DNA of 27,800 bases. Source: Microcoleus asticus IPMA8 (lineage in GTDB: Bacteria > Cyanobacteriota > Cyanobacteriia > Cyanobacteriales > Microcoleaceae). This document shows, piece after piece, positions 14,389-22,569 of this stretch (the first letter of the stretch is position 1; each line of letters opens with the position of its first letter). A model generated the notes under the pieces. It saw nothing but the letters and a program-made list of their open reading frames with translations, was not told the DNA's origin and made no database searches. Made by a program: the position numbers and the translations under genes. Location: positions 1 to 27,800 of the forward strand of contig NZ_SRRZ01000103.1 of NCBI RefSeq assembly GCF_013179805.1, written 5' to 3'.

Positions 14389-14715
14389 ATGTCCCATAAT
14401 TATACTCCACAATGCGAGTCGTTGTACACCAACCTTCAGCGGACTAAGAAAACCCTCTCTGTTTTGGCGGAGTCACACCGCGCTTTGGCGGAGTGGAACC
14501 GCAGTCTGCTTGAGGAAAACGAAGCAAAGGATGAAACTATCAAAGCTAAGGATAAAACTATCCAATCCTTTGAGCAAAAAGTCCTTGAACAGCAACAAGA
14601 AATAGATGACTTGAGGCGCGAACGTGATTGGCAGCCAAATCACTGGGATAACGATGGTTCATCAAACGCAGACTGTCGTGCTCGCGAATATGCAGCAGAC
14701 AGACTAGGAATCTGA
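14389..14715 (+). CDS. Small coiled-coil protein of unknown function
   Basis: A 108-residue hydrophilic protein from ATG 14389; a TTG three codons earlier is the alternative. No clear Shine-Dalgarno precedes it. Residues of about 17-80 form a strong heptad-patterned coiled coil (ALAEWNRSLLEENEAKDETIKAK and onwards, with repeated KDxTI units), followed by a polar tail with RERDWQPNHWDNDG. There are no membrane segments or catalytic motifs. Its codon use and the lack of homology I can recall make it a weakly supported gene, but the coiled coil argues for a real product. A hairpin downstream separates it from convergent uvrB. Confidence 0.55.
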   Translation: MSHNYTPQCESLYTNLQRTKKTLSVLAESHRALAEWNRSLLEENEAKDETIKAKDKTIQSFEQKVLEQQQEIDDLRRERDWQPNHWDNDGSSNADCRAREYAADRLGI

Positions 14716-14721
14716 TAGAAA

Positions 14722-14775
14722 GTACGATCGCCCTTCCCATCCAAAAAATAGGACAATGGTAAAGGGCGATCGCAC
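14722..14775. terminator. Long hairpin between convergent genes
   Basis: CGATCGCCCTT (14725-14735) pairs perfectly with AAGGGCGATCG (14762-14772), and CCAT (14737-14740) with ATGG (14756-14759) continues the stem inward. It lies between the ends of the coiled-coil gene and uvrB, so it may stop transcription from both sides. There is no clean T tract on either strand. Confidence 0.5.
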
Positions 14776-14917
14776 TTCACCTAAATGCTTAATACGATCG
14801 CACTTTTTGCTGTTTTTCCTGCAAAAACTCTGCAAAGTCGCAGACTTCAGCAATTCATCAGCCTTTATCTGGGTGCATCTGCGGTTAAAAACTCCCCTCC
14901 ATTCCCGGACAAAAAGC

Positions 14918-16930
14918 TTAATGTCCCAATAGCTTATCCCGCAAATGCTTAATCCGATCGCGCAATTTACCCGCCTCCTCAAACTCCAACTTCTTAGCCG
15001 CCGCCTTCATCTGCGCTTCCAACCGCCCGATTAACTGAGGAATCTCATCCAAAGATAACTCGTTTACCTGTTCGTAAACCTCCTCCAACTGCTGAGAATT
15101 CAGCTTGCGCGACACATCCAAAAATGCCAAAATCGCATTACTCGATCGCTTTTTCGCGATCGGCTGTGGCGTAATCCCGTGCATCTTATTGTACGCTAGC
15201 TGAATCCCTCGGCGTCGATCCGTTTCGTCGATCGCCTTAACCATACTATCCGTCAAATTATCCGCGTACAAAATAGCCTGTCCCTGAACGTGCCGCGCCG
15301 CCCTTCCAATCGTTTGAATCAACGAACGTCCCGAACGCAAAAACCCTTCTTTATCCGCATCCAAAATTACCACCAGCGAAACTTCCGGCAAATCCAAACC
15401 TTCCCGCAGCAAGTTAACACCAATCAATACATCAAACTTACCATCCTGCAAATCTTGGATAATTTCGATGCGTTGAATAGACTGAATTTCCGAGTGCAAA
15501 TACCGAACTCTAATCGCCCTTTCCTGCAAATATTCGGTTAAATCCTCCGCCATCCGCTTGGTTAAAGTCGTCACCAAAACTCGCTCGTCCCGACTTACTC
15601 TCTCCTTAATTTCGCCCAACAAATCGTCAATTTGTCCTTCCGTCGGGCGCACAAAAATTGTCGGATCTACTACTCCGGTAGGTCGAATTACTTGCTCTGC
15701 AACTCGCCCTTCAGATATTTCCATTTCCCAATCACCAGGCGTAGCAGAAACAAAGATGCACTGATTCTCTTTTGCCCAGAATTCCTCTGCTTTTAAAGGG
15801 CGGTTATCTGCCGCGCTGGGCAAGCGGAAACCGTGTTCGATCAATACTTTTTTCCGCGCTTGGTCGCCGTTGTACATCCCCCGAATTTGCGGCACTGTGA
15901 CGTGAGATTCATCTATCACCAACATCCAATCTTTCGGAAAATAATCAATCAAACATTCTGGCGGTTCCCCGGCATTTCTTCCGGCTAAATGCCGCGAATA
16001 ATTTTCTACTCCGTTGCAGTAACCTACCTCGCGCAGCATTTCTAAATCGTAGCGGGTGCGCTGTTCCAACCGCTGAGCTTCTAATAGTTTACCCTCTTTT
16101 TCAAATTCGGCCAGTCGGTCTTCTAATTCTAGTTCTATTCCTTGACAAGCTGCCTCTAATTTATCTTCTGCCGTCACAAAGTGGCGGGCTGGATAAATAT
16201 TTAAAGCGGTTGTACTTTGCAGGATTTTACCTGTTACGGGGTCAACGTAGCGAATGGCATCGATTTCGTCGCCGAAGAATTCGACGCGAATAATTCTATC
16301 TTCGTAAGCGGGGCCAATTTCCAAAACATCGCCTTTGACGCGAAATTTGCCTCTGCCTAAATCTATATCGTTGCGGGTGTATTGGACGTTGACTAAATCG
16401 CGCAAAACTTGCCGCTGGTTGACTTCCATTCCTACTTGCAAAGGAATAGCAGCTTTCAGGTATTCTGCGGGCATTCCCAAACCGTAGATGCAGCTAATTG
16501 AAGCAACTACAATTACGTCGCGGCGTTCAAAGAGCGATCGCGTGGCGGAGTGCCGCAGCATATCTATCTCGTCGTTAATTGCTGCCGTTTTCTCAATGAA
16601 AGTATCGGTGACAGCAATGTATGCTTCAGGTTGGTAGTAGTCGTAATAACTGACAAAGTATTCGACTGCATTGTTCGGGAAAAAATTTCGCAGTTCGTTG
16701 CACAGTTGAGCTGCCAGGGTTTTGTTGTGTGCTAAGACTAAGGTGGGTCTGCCGACTTTTTCAATGACCGAGGCAATGGAGAAGGTTTTGCCCGTACCTG
16801 TGGCACCGAGTAAGGTTTGAAATCGATCGCCCGCTTCGATGCCTTTGACAAGTTGCTCGATCGCTAGCGGTTGGTCGCCTGTGGGCTGGAAGGGCGCTTG
16901 CAATTGAAAATATGCTGCCGCAGTTACCAT
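14918..16930 (-). CDS. uvrB: UvrABC excinuclease subunit B
   Basis: A 670-residue DNA-repair helicase-like protein that receives damaged DNA from UvrA, verifies the lesion and recruits UvrC for incision. Visible: Walker A GATGTGKT (42-49), the damage-probing beta-hairpin YYDYYQPEAYI (95-105), the Walker B-like segment IDESHVTVPQIRG, helicase motifs TLTKRMAEDLTEYL and QTIGRAARH, and the C-terminal UVR domain (AAAKKLEFEEAGKLRDRI) used to bind UvrC. Length and order are those of normal UvrB. The ATG start at 16930 gives the expected N-terminus (FQLQAPFQPTGDQP). The gene stands alone, with the NRPI-repeat gene divergent upstream. Confidence 0.97.
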   Translation of the reverse strand: MVTAAAYFQLQAPFQPTGDQPLAIEQLVKGIEAGDRFQTLLGATGTGKTFSIASVIEKVGRPTLVLAHNKTLAAQLCNELRNFFPNNAVEYFVSYYDYYQPEAYIAVTDTFIEKTAAINDEIDMLRHSATRSLFERRDVIVVASISCIYGLGMPAEYLKAAIPLQVGMEVNQRQVLRDLVNVQYTRNDIDLGRGKFRVKGDVLEIGPAYEDRIIRVEFFGDEIDAIRYVDPVTGKILQSTTALNIYPARHFVTAEDKLEAACQGIELELEDRLAEFEKEGKLLEAQRLEQRTRYDLEMLREVGYCNGVENYSRHLAGRNAGEPPECLIDYFPKDWMLVIDESHVTVPQIRGMYNGDQARKKVLIEHGFRLPSAADNRPLKAEEFWAKENQCIFVSATPGDWEMEISEGRVAEQVIRPTGVVDPTIFVRPTEGQIDDLLGEIKERVSRDERVLVTTLTKRMAEDLTEYLQERAIRVRYLHSEIQSIQRIEIIQDLQDGKFDVLIGVNLLREGLDLPEVSLVVILDADKEGFLRSGRSLIQTIGRAARHVQGQAILYADNLTDSMVKAIDETDRRRGIQLAYNKMHGITPQPIAKKRSSNAILAFLDVSRKLNSQQLEEVYEQVNELSLDEIPQLIGRLEAQMKAAAKKLEFEEAGKLRDRIKHLRDKLLGH

Positions 16931-17109
16931 AGGAAAATGTAGCTATTACCCATAAATTTTAACAAAAATGCAGAGATACTGCAATTCGTTCAGAAAATAG
17001 TTAGACTTTGTAATATTATTTTAATCATCGGCCGAAATAGAAAGCAGAAAGCCCACAAAAGCAGTTGTCCGAACCCAGCAATCAACAGCAATAAGCGAGG
17101 AAAAGAATT

Positions 17110-17592
17110 ATGGATACGAGCAGCACAGGTACAGGCAAAGGCAAAGCGCTCGCCCGCCGCGGCAAAGCAAGTTCCAAAAGCGAAGCGACAGAACCCACGG
17201 ATGCCAAAGCAACAGGAATTCAACTTTATCGGCCGCAACTCATGCATGACAACCGCCCCGTCGGCCGAGACGATTTTACCATCAGCGAGACCGTCTCGAT
17301 CTCGGGGAACCGCCCGATCGGCACTAGCACCCTGCACCTCAGCGAAACCTACGGCACTGTAGGCAATCGCCCAGTCGAATCCAGCGACTTTGAAGTGGTT
17401 GCTACACTCGGCAATCGCCCGATCGGTTCCAGCGCCATGCAAGTCAGCGAAATGTTCAGTATGTCCGGTGCCCGCCCTATTGGCATCAGCACTCTGCACA
17501 TTGATGAAGTTTACTCCACAATGGGAGGAAACCGCCCTATTGCCTCAAACGAAATTGACGATAGCTCGGCATTAATGGGCTTCTTAGATTAA
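17110..17592 (+). CDS. NRPI-repeat protein of unknown function
   Basis: A 160-residue protein with a GAGGA ribosome site seven to eight bases before the ATG. After a Ser/Gly/Lys-rich basic head (1-35), it consists of about six units that begin Asn-Arg-Pro-Ile/Val-Gly. NRP (or ARP) lies at residues 48, 67, 86, 102, 121 and 141, a period of 16-20. Within units the order is NRPIG, then a short Ser/Thr-rich stretch, LHxSE, and a closing Gly. The tail (DDSSALMGFLD) is acidic. There is no signal peptide, membrane segment or Cys. I recall similar NRPI proteins in other filamentous cyanobacteria but no assigned function. The regular unit suggests a small beta-rich repeat fold or a multivalent binding scaffold, which is inference. 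Confidence 0.75.
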   Translation: MDTSSTGTGKGKALARRGKASSKSEATEPTDAKATGIQLYRPQLMHDNRPVGRDDFTISETVSISGNRPIGTSTLHLSETYGTVGNRPVESSDFEVVATLGNRPIGSSAMQVSEMFSMSGARPIGISTLHIDEVYSTMGGNRPIASNEIDDSSALMGFLD

Positions 17593-17600
17593 TTAGTCAG

Positions 17601-17680
17601 TTGTTAGTTGTTAGTTGTTAGTTATTATCTGCTACCAATAACTAATAACTAATAACAACAGTCAACAGTCAACAGTCAAC
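17601..17680. repeat. Heptamer repeats forming an inverted pair
   Basis: GTTGTTA units (about 17601-17626) face AATAACT units (about 17637-17657), so the two runs can pair, followed by three CAACAGT units (17656-17680). The region separates convergent genes and may act as a bidirectional terminator. The CAACAGT run is the reverse complement of the CTGTTGA-type units that begin the 122-bp repeats. Confidence 0.75.
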
Positions 17681-17683
17681 TAA

Positions 17684-20611
17684 CTACTTCCCCACACCCT
17701 GATATTTGCTTAATAAAGCAGCAAAGCGCTTGTAATCTAAAGGTTTCTCCAAATATTCCGCCGCTCCCAATTCCAAACCCTGATTTTTGTCGTCCAAAAA
17801 AGTTATCATAATCACCGGAATATCAGCCAAATCCGGATCGCCTTTCAACGCCGACAGCACCGCCCAGCCGTCCATACTCGGCATCATCACGTCCAGAATA
17901 ATCGCGTCCGGCAACAACTCCTTAGCCAAGAGAAGCCCCCCTTGGCCGCTAGCCGACGATCGCACCCGAAATCCCTCTTTCGACAAGCAGCGGGTCATCA
18001 AATCCCGCGCGTCCGGATCGTCGTCAATCACTAGGACAGTAGCAGCATCGGGCAGCTCCAGCGCTGGCGATCGCACTTCTTTTTGCTTCGCTTCTGTCCC
18101 CGCTGCAATCGTCTCTAACTCTTGGGAAGACTCGGCCTCCATTTCTTCGATTTCTCGATCGGGCCACGCTTCTTGCTGGCTTTTTACCACAGCCGGCAAC
18201 CCGATCGTAAAAGTAGAACCGCAACCAAACTCGGTCTCAAGCGTAATGTCCCCGCCCATCATCTGGCAAAACTTCCGGCTAATTGTCAGCCCCAAACCGG
18301 TGCCGCCGTATCTGCGGGTAGTAGAATCGTCCGCTTGGGTGAAAGCTCCGAACAGCCTCGACACCTGATCCTCAGTCATGCCAATGCCGGTATCGCTGAC
18401 TTGAAAAACGATCGAAGGCTTTTGACACCGAGAAGGATCTGGCGAGAGTTCTTCGGAATTGTCGATCGGCAAAACTTCCCCTTTTTCCTTCCAGACATTA
18501 ATAGTAATTTTGCCTCGATCGGTAAACTTAGCAGCATTGCTCACCAAATTCAACAGCGCTTGCCGCAGCTTCGACGAATCGGAGTAGATCGTGCCAATAT
18601 TGGGATCGCAATTGACGATCAAAGTGTTGCCATTTTTCCCTAGCAGGGGTTGAACAGTAGTCACAACCTGCTCGATCAAATTCAACACCTCAAAAGTCTC
18701 CAAGAAAAGAGTCATCTTTCCTGCTTCAATTTTAGAAATATCCAGAATGTCACTAATAATGCTGAGCAACTGCTTGCCTGCCATATTAATGCTTGCCAAA
18801 TCCATCACAAACTCTTCTTCGCCGAGTTCCAGAGCCTCTTCTTGCAGCAGCTCGCTGTAGCCGATAATCGCATTCAATGGCGTCCGCAACTCGTGAGTCA
18901 TATTTGCCAAAAATGTGCTTTTCGCCCGGTTGGCAGCTTCTGCAGCATTCTTAGCGACTTCCAATTCGCCCGATCGTTCCTCTAGCTGCCGCTGCCGCAG
19001 TTCCAAACCGTTGAGCAAATTGCTAATTTGCTGAGCCATTGTATTGAGAGTAGAAGATAGCACCCCGATCGCGTCATTAGAAACAACTGGCGATCGAGCC
19101 GTCAAATCACCGCTCGCCATTTGTTCAGCAGTTTGCCGCAGCAAGCCGAGATTCCGAATAATTGCCGACACCGACACAAAACCCACTATCCCCGCGATCG
19201 AACTCAAAACCAAAGCCCCCAGCAGCCAGTGCTGAGTGCGGCTCACCAAAGCCAGAGTTTGCTGCACCAGCACCGCCATTGCTGCCTCAGGAACCCCCGC
19301 CGCCGGAGCTGAGGCAGCCTCTATTGTCAGCAAATAGTTCTTCATCTCCACAGAACCCATCCACCCGACTCCCACCGCCATCCAAGTTATCAGTACCAAG
19401 ATGACAAACAGCCCGATCAAAGAAGCCCGAGTTCCCAAAGAAATCTGCTTCGGGGCAAGTGCCGCCGCCCAAGGATAGCCCTTGAGAAAAGGATCTGGCT
19501 GCACCGGTACGCCCGAATTCCAAATCTCTTCAATTTGACCGTCCAACCTCACCTGACCAATCCGCACTGTTTTCCAGGTATGTTGCGTTTGGGCATCTAT
19601 TTTTACCTTGCCCGAAGGCGCTGCAAACTCCATATTTTTAGCAGCCGCCCTGACTTTAACCACATTTGTCGAACCAGCTTTTTCTACTGCTTGCTTCCAC
19701 AGGTAAACGCCGAAATAAGCTGCTTCGATCGGGTCATCCGTGACTCGATTTTCCCCGTATCGGGCTTTATAAGCCTTGACAAATTTACGATTTTCCGGTG
19801 TATCCACCGTTTGAAAATAGTTCCAAACCACCAAATGTCCGGCAATATTGGACGGCCCGATCGCCCGCACTTCCTCTTCTGCTACGCTGACCGACATCAC
19901 CGGCAAATCCTCGGGTTTCACGCCAGCTTCCCGCAACTTTTGGAAAAAAGCCACATTGCTGTCGCCGTTGAGAGTGTTGAGAATAGCATCTGGTTTCACT
20001 GCTAAGATATGTGCGATCGCCTCGCCCACTTCCCTAGAACCCAGCGGCAGATACACTTCCCCCGCCAACTCTCCCCCGAGTGCCGCCAGTTGAGCTTTCA
20101 CAATTAGATTTGCCGTCCAGGGAAAGATATAATCCGAACCCAACAGAAAAATTTTCCGCTTCCCCTGTGCCAGCAAGTAATTCACCCCAGGCACAATCTG
20201 TTGGTTAGGAGCAGCACCAGTGTAGAAAATATTCGGACACTGTTCTAGCCCTTCATACTGCACCGGATAGAACAGCAATCCTTTGCCCTGCTCGAAAGCC
20301 GGCTGTACAGCTTTGCGGCTCGCCGAAGTCCAACAGCCAAATACCACCGCCACTCGCGCTTCTAGGAGCAATTGCTTAGCTTTTTGAGCAAAAGTCTGCA
20401 AATCGCTGGCTCCATCTTCTATCACCACTTCCAATGGGCGTCCGAGTACCCCTCCCGCCGCATTAATTTCCTCAACAGCCAACAGCGTCGCGTCTTTAAC
20501 AGAAATTTCGCTGATGGACATCGTGCCCGTCAGCGAATGCAAAACGCCTATTTTGATCGGCTCACGAGTCGGGCCGACTGCTTCGAGGGGGTTACTGCTC
20601 CTTGCTCCCAT
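17684..20611 (-). CDS. Hybrid histidine kinase with N-terminal UrtA-like ligand-binding domain
   Basis: A 975-residue sensor kinase. Residues 17-380 form a type-I periplasmic-binding-fold domain very like UrtA/FmdD amide- and urea-binding proteins (GCWTSASRKAVQPAFEQ, LLFYPVQYEGLE, YTGAAPNQQIVPGVNYLL). Membrane segments follow at about 396-418 and 462-485 with a loop of about 43 residues, then HAMP (486-537), HisKA with His573 in MTHELRTPLN, HATPase_c (N box LVSNAAKF, G boxes DTGIGM and GGTGLGL), and a receiver with Asp907 (IILDVMMP) and Lys956. There is no signal peptide, and a stop lies nine bases upstream of the ATG. With two membrane segments before a cytoplasmic kinase, the binding domain should also be cytoplasmic. 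Urea, amide or a related small ligand is a guess from the domain. No transporter genes are adjacent. Confidence 0.9.
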   Translation of the reverse strand: MGARSSNPLEAVGPTREPIKIGVLHSLTGTMSISEISVKDATLLAVEEINAAGGVLGRPLEVVIEDGASDLQTFAQKAKQLLLEARVAVVFGCWTSASRKAVQPAFEQGKGLLFYPVQYEGLEQCPNIFYTGAAPNQQIVPGVNYLLAQGKRKIFLLGSDYIFPWTANLIVKAQLAALGGELAGEVYLPLGSREVGEAIAHILAVKPDAILNTLNGDSNVAFFQKLREAGVKPEDLPVMSVSVAEEEVRAIGPSNIAGHLVVWNYFQTVDTPENRKFVKAYKARYGENRVTDDPIEAAYFGVYLWKQAVEKAGSTNVVKVRAAAKNMEFAAPSGKVKIDAQTQHTWKTVRIGQVRLDGQIEEIWNSGVPVQPDPFLKGYPWAAALAPKQISLGTRASLIGLFVILVLITWMAVGVGWMGSVEMKNYLLTIEAASAPAAGVPEAAMAVLVQQTLALVSRTQHWLLGALVLSSIAGIVGFVSVSAIIRNLGLLRQTAEQMASGDLTARSPVVSNDAIGVLSSTLNTMAQQISNLLNGLELRQRQLEERSGELEVAKNAAEAANRAKSTFLANMTHELRTPLNAIIGYSELLQEEALELGEEEFVMDLASINMAGKQLLSIISDILDISKIEAGKMTLFLETFEVLNLIEQVVTTVQPLLGKNGNTLIVNCDPNIGTIYSDSSKLRQALLNLVSNAAKFTDRGKITINVWKEKGEVLPIDNSEELSPDPSRCQKPSIVFQVSDTGIGMTEDQVSRLFGAFTQADDSTTRRYGGTGLGLTISRKFCQMMGGDITLETEFGCGSTFTIGLPAVVKSQQEAWPDREIEEMEAESSQELETIAAGTEAKQKEVRSPALELPDAATVLVIDDDPDARDLMTRCLSKEGFRVRSSASGQGGLLLAKELLPDAIILDVMMPSMDGWAVLSALKGDPDLADIPVIMITFLDDKNQGLELGAAEYLEKPLDYKRFAALLSKYQGVGK

Positions 20612-21164
20612 AGGGTTTTAGATAATTTTTACTAATAACAGAAATTTTAGTTCCATCCGGCAGGAAGTTAGCCTTGACGCTAACTCTTGTTTAGCAGATT
20701 ATTTAACCCGATCGCCACACAACTTGCGAATTGCTGTACCTTGTGGATTTTAACGGTCAAACTCTCAGCATAGACTTAAGTCTGCACTAACCAGTCCCCT
20801 ATTTCTCTCTTCATCTTTTACGGATGTCGAAACAGCCTCATCCAACAACATTTACCACTTAAGGCGCGCGCCGCAGAAAAATTCTCCCCATCTCCCGCCC
20901 TCCCCTCTCCCCAACTCATTCAGGGGATAGCCTTGTGAGTCATCAATAATTTCACGCACTCACGTACTCATCCCTTTCCCATATCATTCTTCCGGCAGGT
21001 GGAAGTCTCCCTAATTTTTCTTACTGTAAAATTACCAAATACTGTCTATTCCCTATCTATCTTCAGGCAGAGGGAAGGCTTCCAGATTAGCGTTATTATA
21101 AACATAAGGTTAATGTAACTAGCCTTGTTAAAAATAAATTTTACCAACAATAGGGTCAAGACAA
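20612..21164. other. Divergent intergenic region with palindromic sites
   Basis: About 550 bases between the kinase start (minus) and the 21165 gene (plus). It holds a perfect palindrome AGTTAGC/GCTAACT (20666-20685, 6-base loop) in the kinase leader, a pyrimidine-rich run (about 20880-20920), and two CTTCC/GGAAG-type sites listed separately. No coding region or RNA gene was recognised. Confidence 0.55.
20989..21077. promoter_or_regulatory. Two similar palindromic 17-mers upstream of the 21165 gene
   Basis: CTTCCGGCAGGTGGAAG (20989-21005) and CTTCAGGCAGAGGGAAG (21061-21077) agree at 14 of 17 positions, are imperfect palindromes, and lie 72 bases apart. They could be operators for the small-gene cluster or for the divergent kinase gene. 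No regulator is known. Confidence 0.3.
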
Positions 21165-21371
21165 ATGAATATTGAAGAAAACGCGACCCATACTGACACC
21201 GCAACTCAAGTAACGCTACCAAAATCCAGGGAAACATTGCTCGGAGAGGAAACAGAAAAATCCCTCACCGATCACAAACAAAAAGATGCTCAAACTATGC
21301 ACGCTGTGGAACAGTTGAAAGAAGAGCTTCAGCACAAAATAGATGAAGAATGTCCTCACAAGGTAGATTAA
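21165..21371 (+). CDS. Small hydrophilic protein of unknown function
   Basis: A 68-residue, very polar protein from ATG 21165 with only a weak AGGG upstream. The N-terminal half is Thr/Glu-rich; the C-terminal half (KDAQTMHAVEQLKEELQHKIDEE) is a likely amphipathic helix. There is no signal peptide. The composition (no aromatic residues, many Lys/Glu/Gln) resembles small stress-induced hydrophilins, and a CsbD-like gene follows, but no family is recognised. A hairpin with a T tract directly downstream supports a separate transcription unit. Confidence 0.55.
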   Translation: MNIEENATHTDTATQVTLPKSRETLLGEETEKSLTDHKQKDAQTMHAVEQLKEELQHKIDEECPHKVD

Positions 21372-21393
21372 AACTCATAGGGATTTTTGTAGG

Positions 21394-21431
21394 GTGTGGG
21401 TAAGATGCGGTCTTGCCCACACTCGCTTTTT
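21394..21431 (+). terminator. Rho-independent terminator after the 21165 gene
   Basis: GTGTGGGTAAG (21394-21404) pairs with CTTGCCCACAC (21412-21422) with one mismatch and a 7-base loop, followed by TCGCTTTTT. It begins about 20 bases after the stop codon. Confidence 0.7.
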
Positions 21432-21749
21432 GAAGGTACAAAGCAGAATTCAATAAAAACATTATAATTTTAATTTTTTTTCTTAAGCAAAATTGTCTTG
21501 GACGCACGGGTAGCCATCGACGAGTTTTTTCACAGAAATACTTCATTGCAGCCAGCAGAAACGGTAAAAACAACTGGTAAATATGAACGTGGCAGTCTGT
21601 CCAAGACGGAAAAATAACTTTTTTATCTTCCCTCTTCATTTTTTCTTCATTCTTTCTTCCTAGAGGTAGAGTGCAATGCAGTTCCTAGTTACCTATGATG
21701 AGTTTATTAAGTAAAAAATGTCTGATTAGATACAGATAGGGAGAAAACC
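21432..21749. other. Spacer before the CsbD-like gene
   Basis: About 320 bases with A/T-rich sequence and no recognised gene, hairpin or repeat. A minus-strand open frame across 21295-21639 has no resemblance to a protein. The promoter of the CsbD-like gene is expected in the last 100 bases, but no clear hexamers were picked out. Confidence 0.45.
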
Positions 21750-21932
21750 ATGAGCAATGAAGATAGAGCAAAGGCAACTGGCGACAACATCGCAGGCAAA
21801 GCTCAAGAAGCCCTAGGCAATGTTACTGGCGACCCGAAGGATAAAGCAGAAGGCAAAGCCAAGCAGGCAAAAGCTGAAGCTGGTCACGCCATCGAAGATG
21901 TAAAAGATGAGCTCAAAAAGAAACTAGACTAA
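21750..21932 (+). CDS. CsbD-family stress protein
   Basis: A 60-residue Lys/Ala/Glu-rich protein matching the CsbD family over its whole length: an N-terminal RAKATGDNIAGKAQEALGNVTGD segment and a C-terminal KAEGKAKQAKAEAGHAIEDVKDELKKKL segment. A GGGAG ribosome site precedes the ATG. CsbD proteins are abundant cytoplasmic proteins induced by general stress in many bacteria; their molecular function is unknown. A long hairpin follows the stop. Confidence 0.9.
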   Translation: MSNEDRAKATGDNIAGKAQEALGNVTGDPKDKAEGKAKQAKAEAGHAIEDVKDELKKKLD

Positions 21933-21936
21933 GCCT

Positions 21937-21980
21937 AATACTAATTGAAAGGGTCGAGCAACCTGACCCTTTCAAGTATT
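21937..21980 (+). terminator. Long hairpin after the CsbD-like gene
   Basis: TTGAAAGGGTC (21945-21955) pairs perfectly with GACCCTTTCAA (21965-21975) around a 9-base loop; AATAC (21937-21941) and GTATT (21976-21980) extend the stem past a 3-base bulge. There is no strong T tract, so it may be an mRNA-stabilising or attenuating structure instead of a full terminator. Confidence 0.6.
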
Positions 21981-22009
21981 CACAATCTTTTCGGAACGGA
22001 GGAAAAAAG

Positions 22010-22453
22010 GTGAGTTTATTGCAGCAGAGTCGCAAAATAATTGCGGGGGTACTCTTGGTATTAATGCTGGTTGTTACTACTGCCTGCGCGCCCAGCGTTT
22101 CAGCCCAAAAACCGACTAATGTACCTGTAGCAGTTGGTGGTAGTCAGGGTTATTACGCGCAGCTAGAACGCGGCAATACCGCTGCCGGTCAAGATTTTGG
22201 TCAATGGGTAACAAAGACGGCTAAGGGTCTGGTTCAGGATGCTTACGTGCGCGACAACAACAAATTGGGAGTGGTAATTACCTCCCAAGTCCGCCCTACA
22301 GAAGTGAAAGATTTGGCCAAATCTTTAGCACAAGGTTTTCACCGCAATTTCCCAAATCAGGATGTAAGTGTTTTGGTTTACGCTCCTGACAAAAAACTGA
22401 TTTTGACGGCTAAGTACGACCAGCAATCAAATCAAATTGAATACAAGTCTTGA
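22010..22453 (+). CDS. Putative lipoprotein of unknown function
   Basis: A 147-residue exported protein. The GTG start at 22010 has a strong GGAGG site seven bases upstream. Residues 9-25 form the hydrophobic core of a signal peptide ending in TTAC, so Cys26 is the likely lipidated residue, although Thr at -3 is not the usual Leu; signal peptidase I cleavage after SVSA is the alternative. The mature part is a small domain of about 110 residues with GQWVTKTAKGLVQDAYV, VRPTEVKDLAKSLAQGF and VSVLVYAPDKKLILTAKY, predicted alpha/beta. No family is recognised. It lies about 80 bases after the CsbD-like gene, past a hairpin. Confidence 0.7.
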   Translation: MSLLQQSRKIIAGVLLVLMLVVTTACAPSVSAQKPTNVPVAVGGSQGYYAQLERGNTAAGQDFGQWVTKTAKGLVQDAYVRDNNKLGVVITSQVRPTEVKDLAKSLAQGFHRNFPNQDVSVLVYAPDKKLILTAKYDQQSNQIEYKS

Positions 22454-22569
22454 CCTGGTTAGCCAGCTTTAATGATAGCCGCGCGACGGTTTAATATTCG
22501 GCAGTTTTTTGAATGCGAAGTTTTCTCAATTAGAGACAAAACTGTTGTGTAGATAGGAAGAAATTTACC

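Noticed and set aside
14198..14410. Minus-strand open frame of 70 residues within the noncoding region
   Set aside because: It has a GTG start, no protein resemblance, and overlaps the hairpins and the start of the plus-strand coiled-coil ORF, so RNA structure or chance explains it better.
16990..17499. Minus-strand open frame of 169 residues opposite the NRPI-repeat gene
   Set aside because: It is the antisense shadow of a repetitive gene; its Ala/Asp/Gly-rich pattern mirrors the NRPI units and it lacks a ribosome site.
19162..19404. Plus-strand Pro-rich open frames opposite the histidine kinase
   Set aside because: They are antisense shadows of the kinase linker and membrane region with no starts or motifs of their own.
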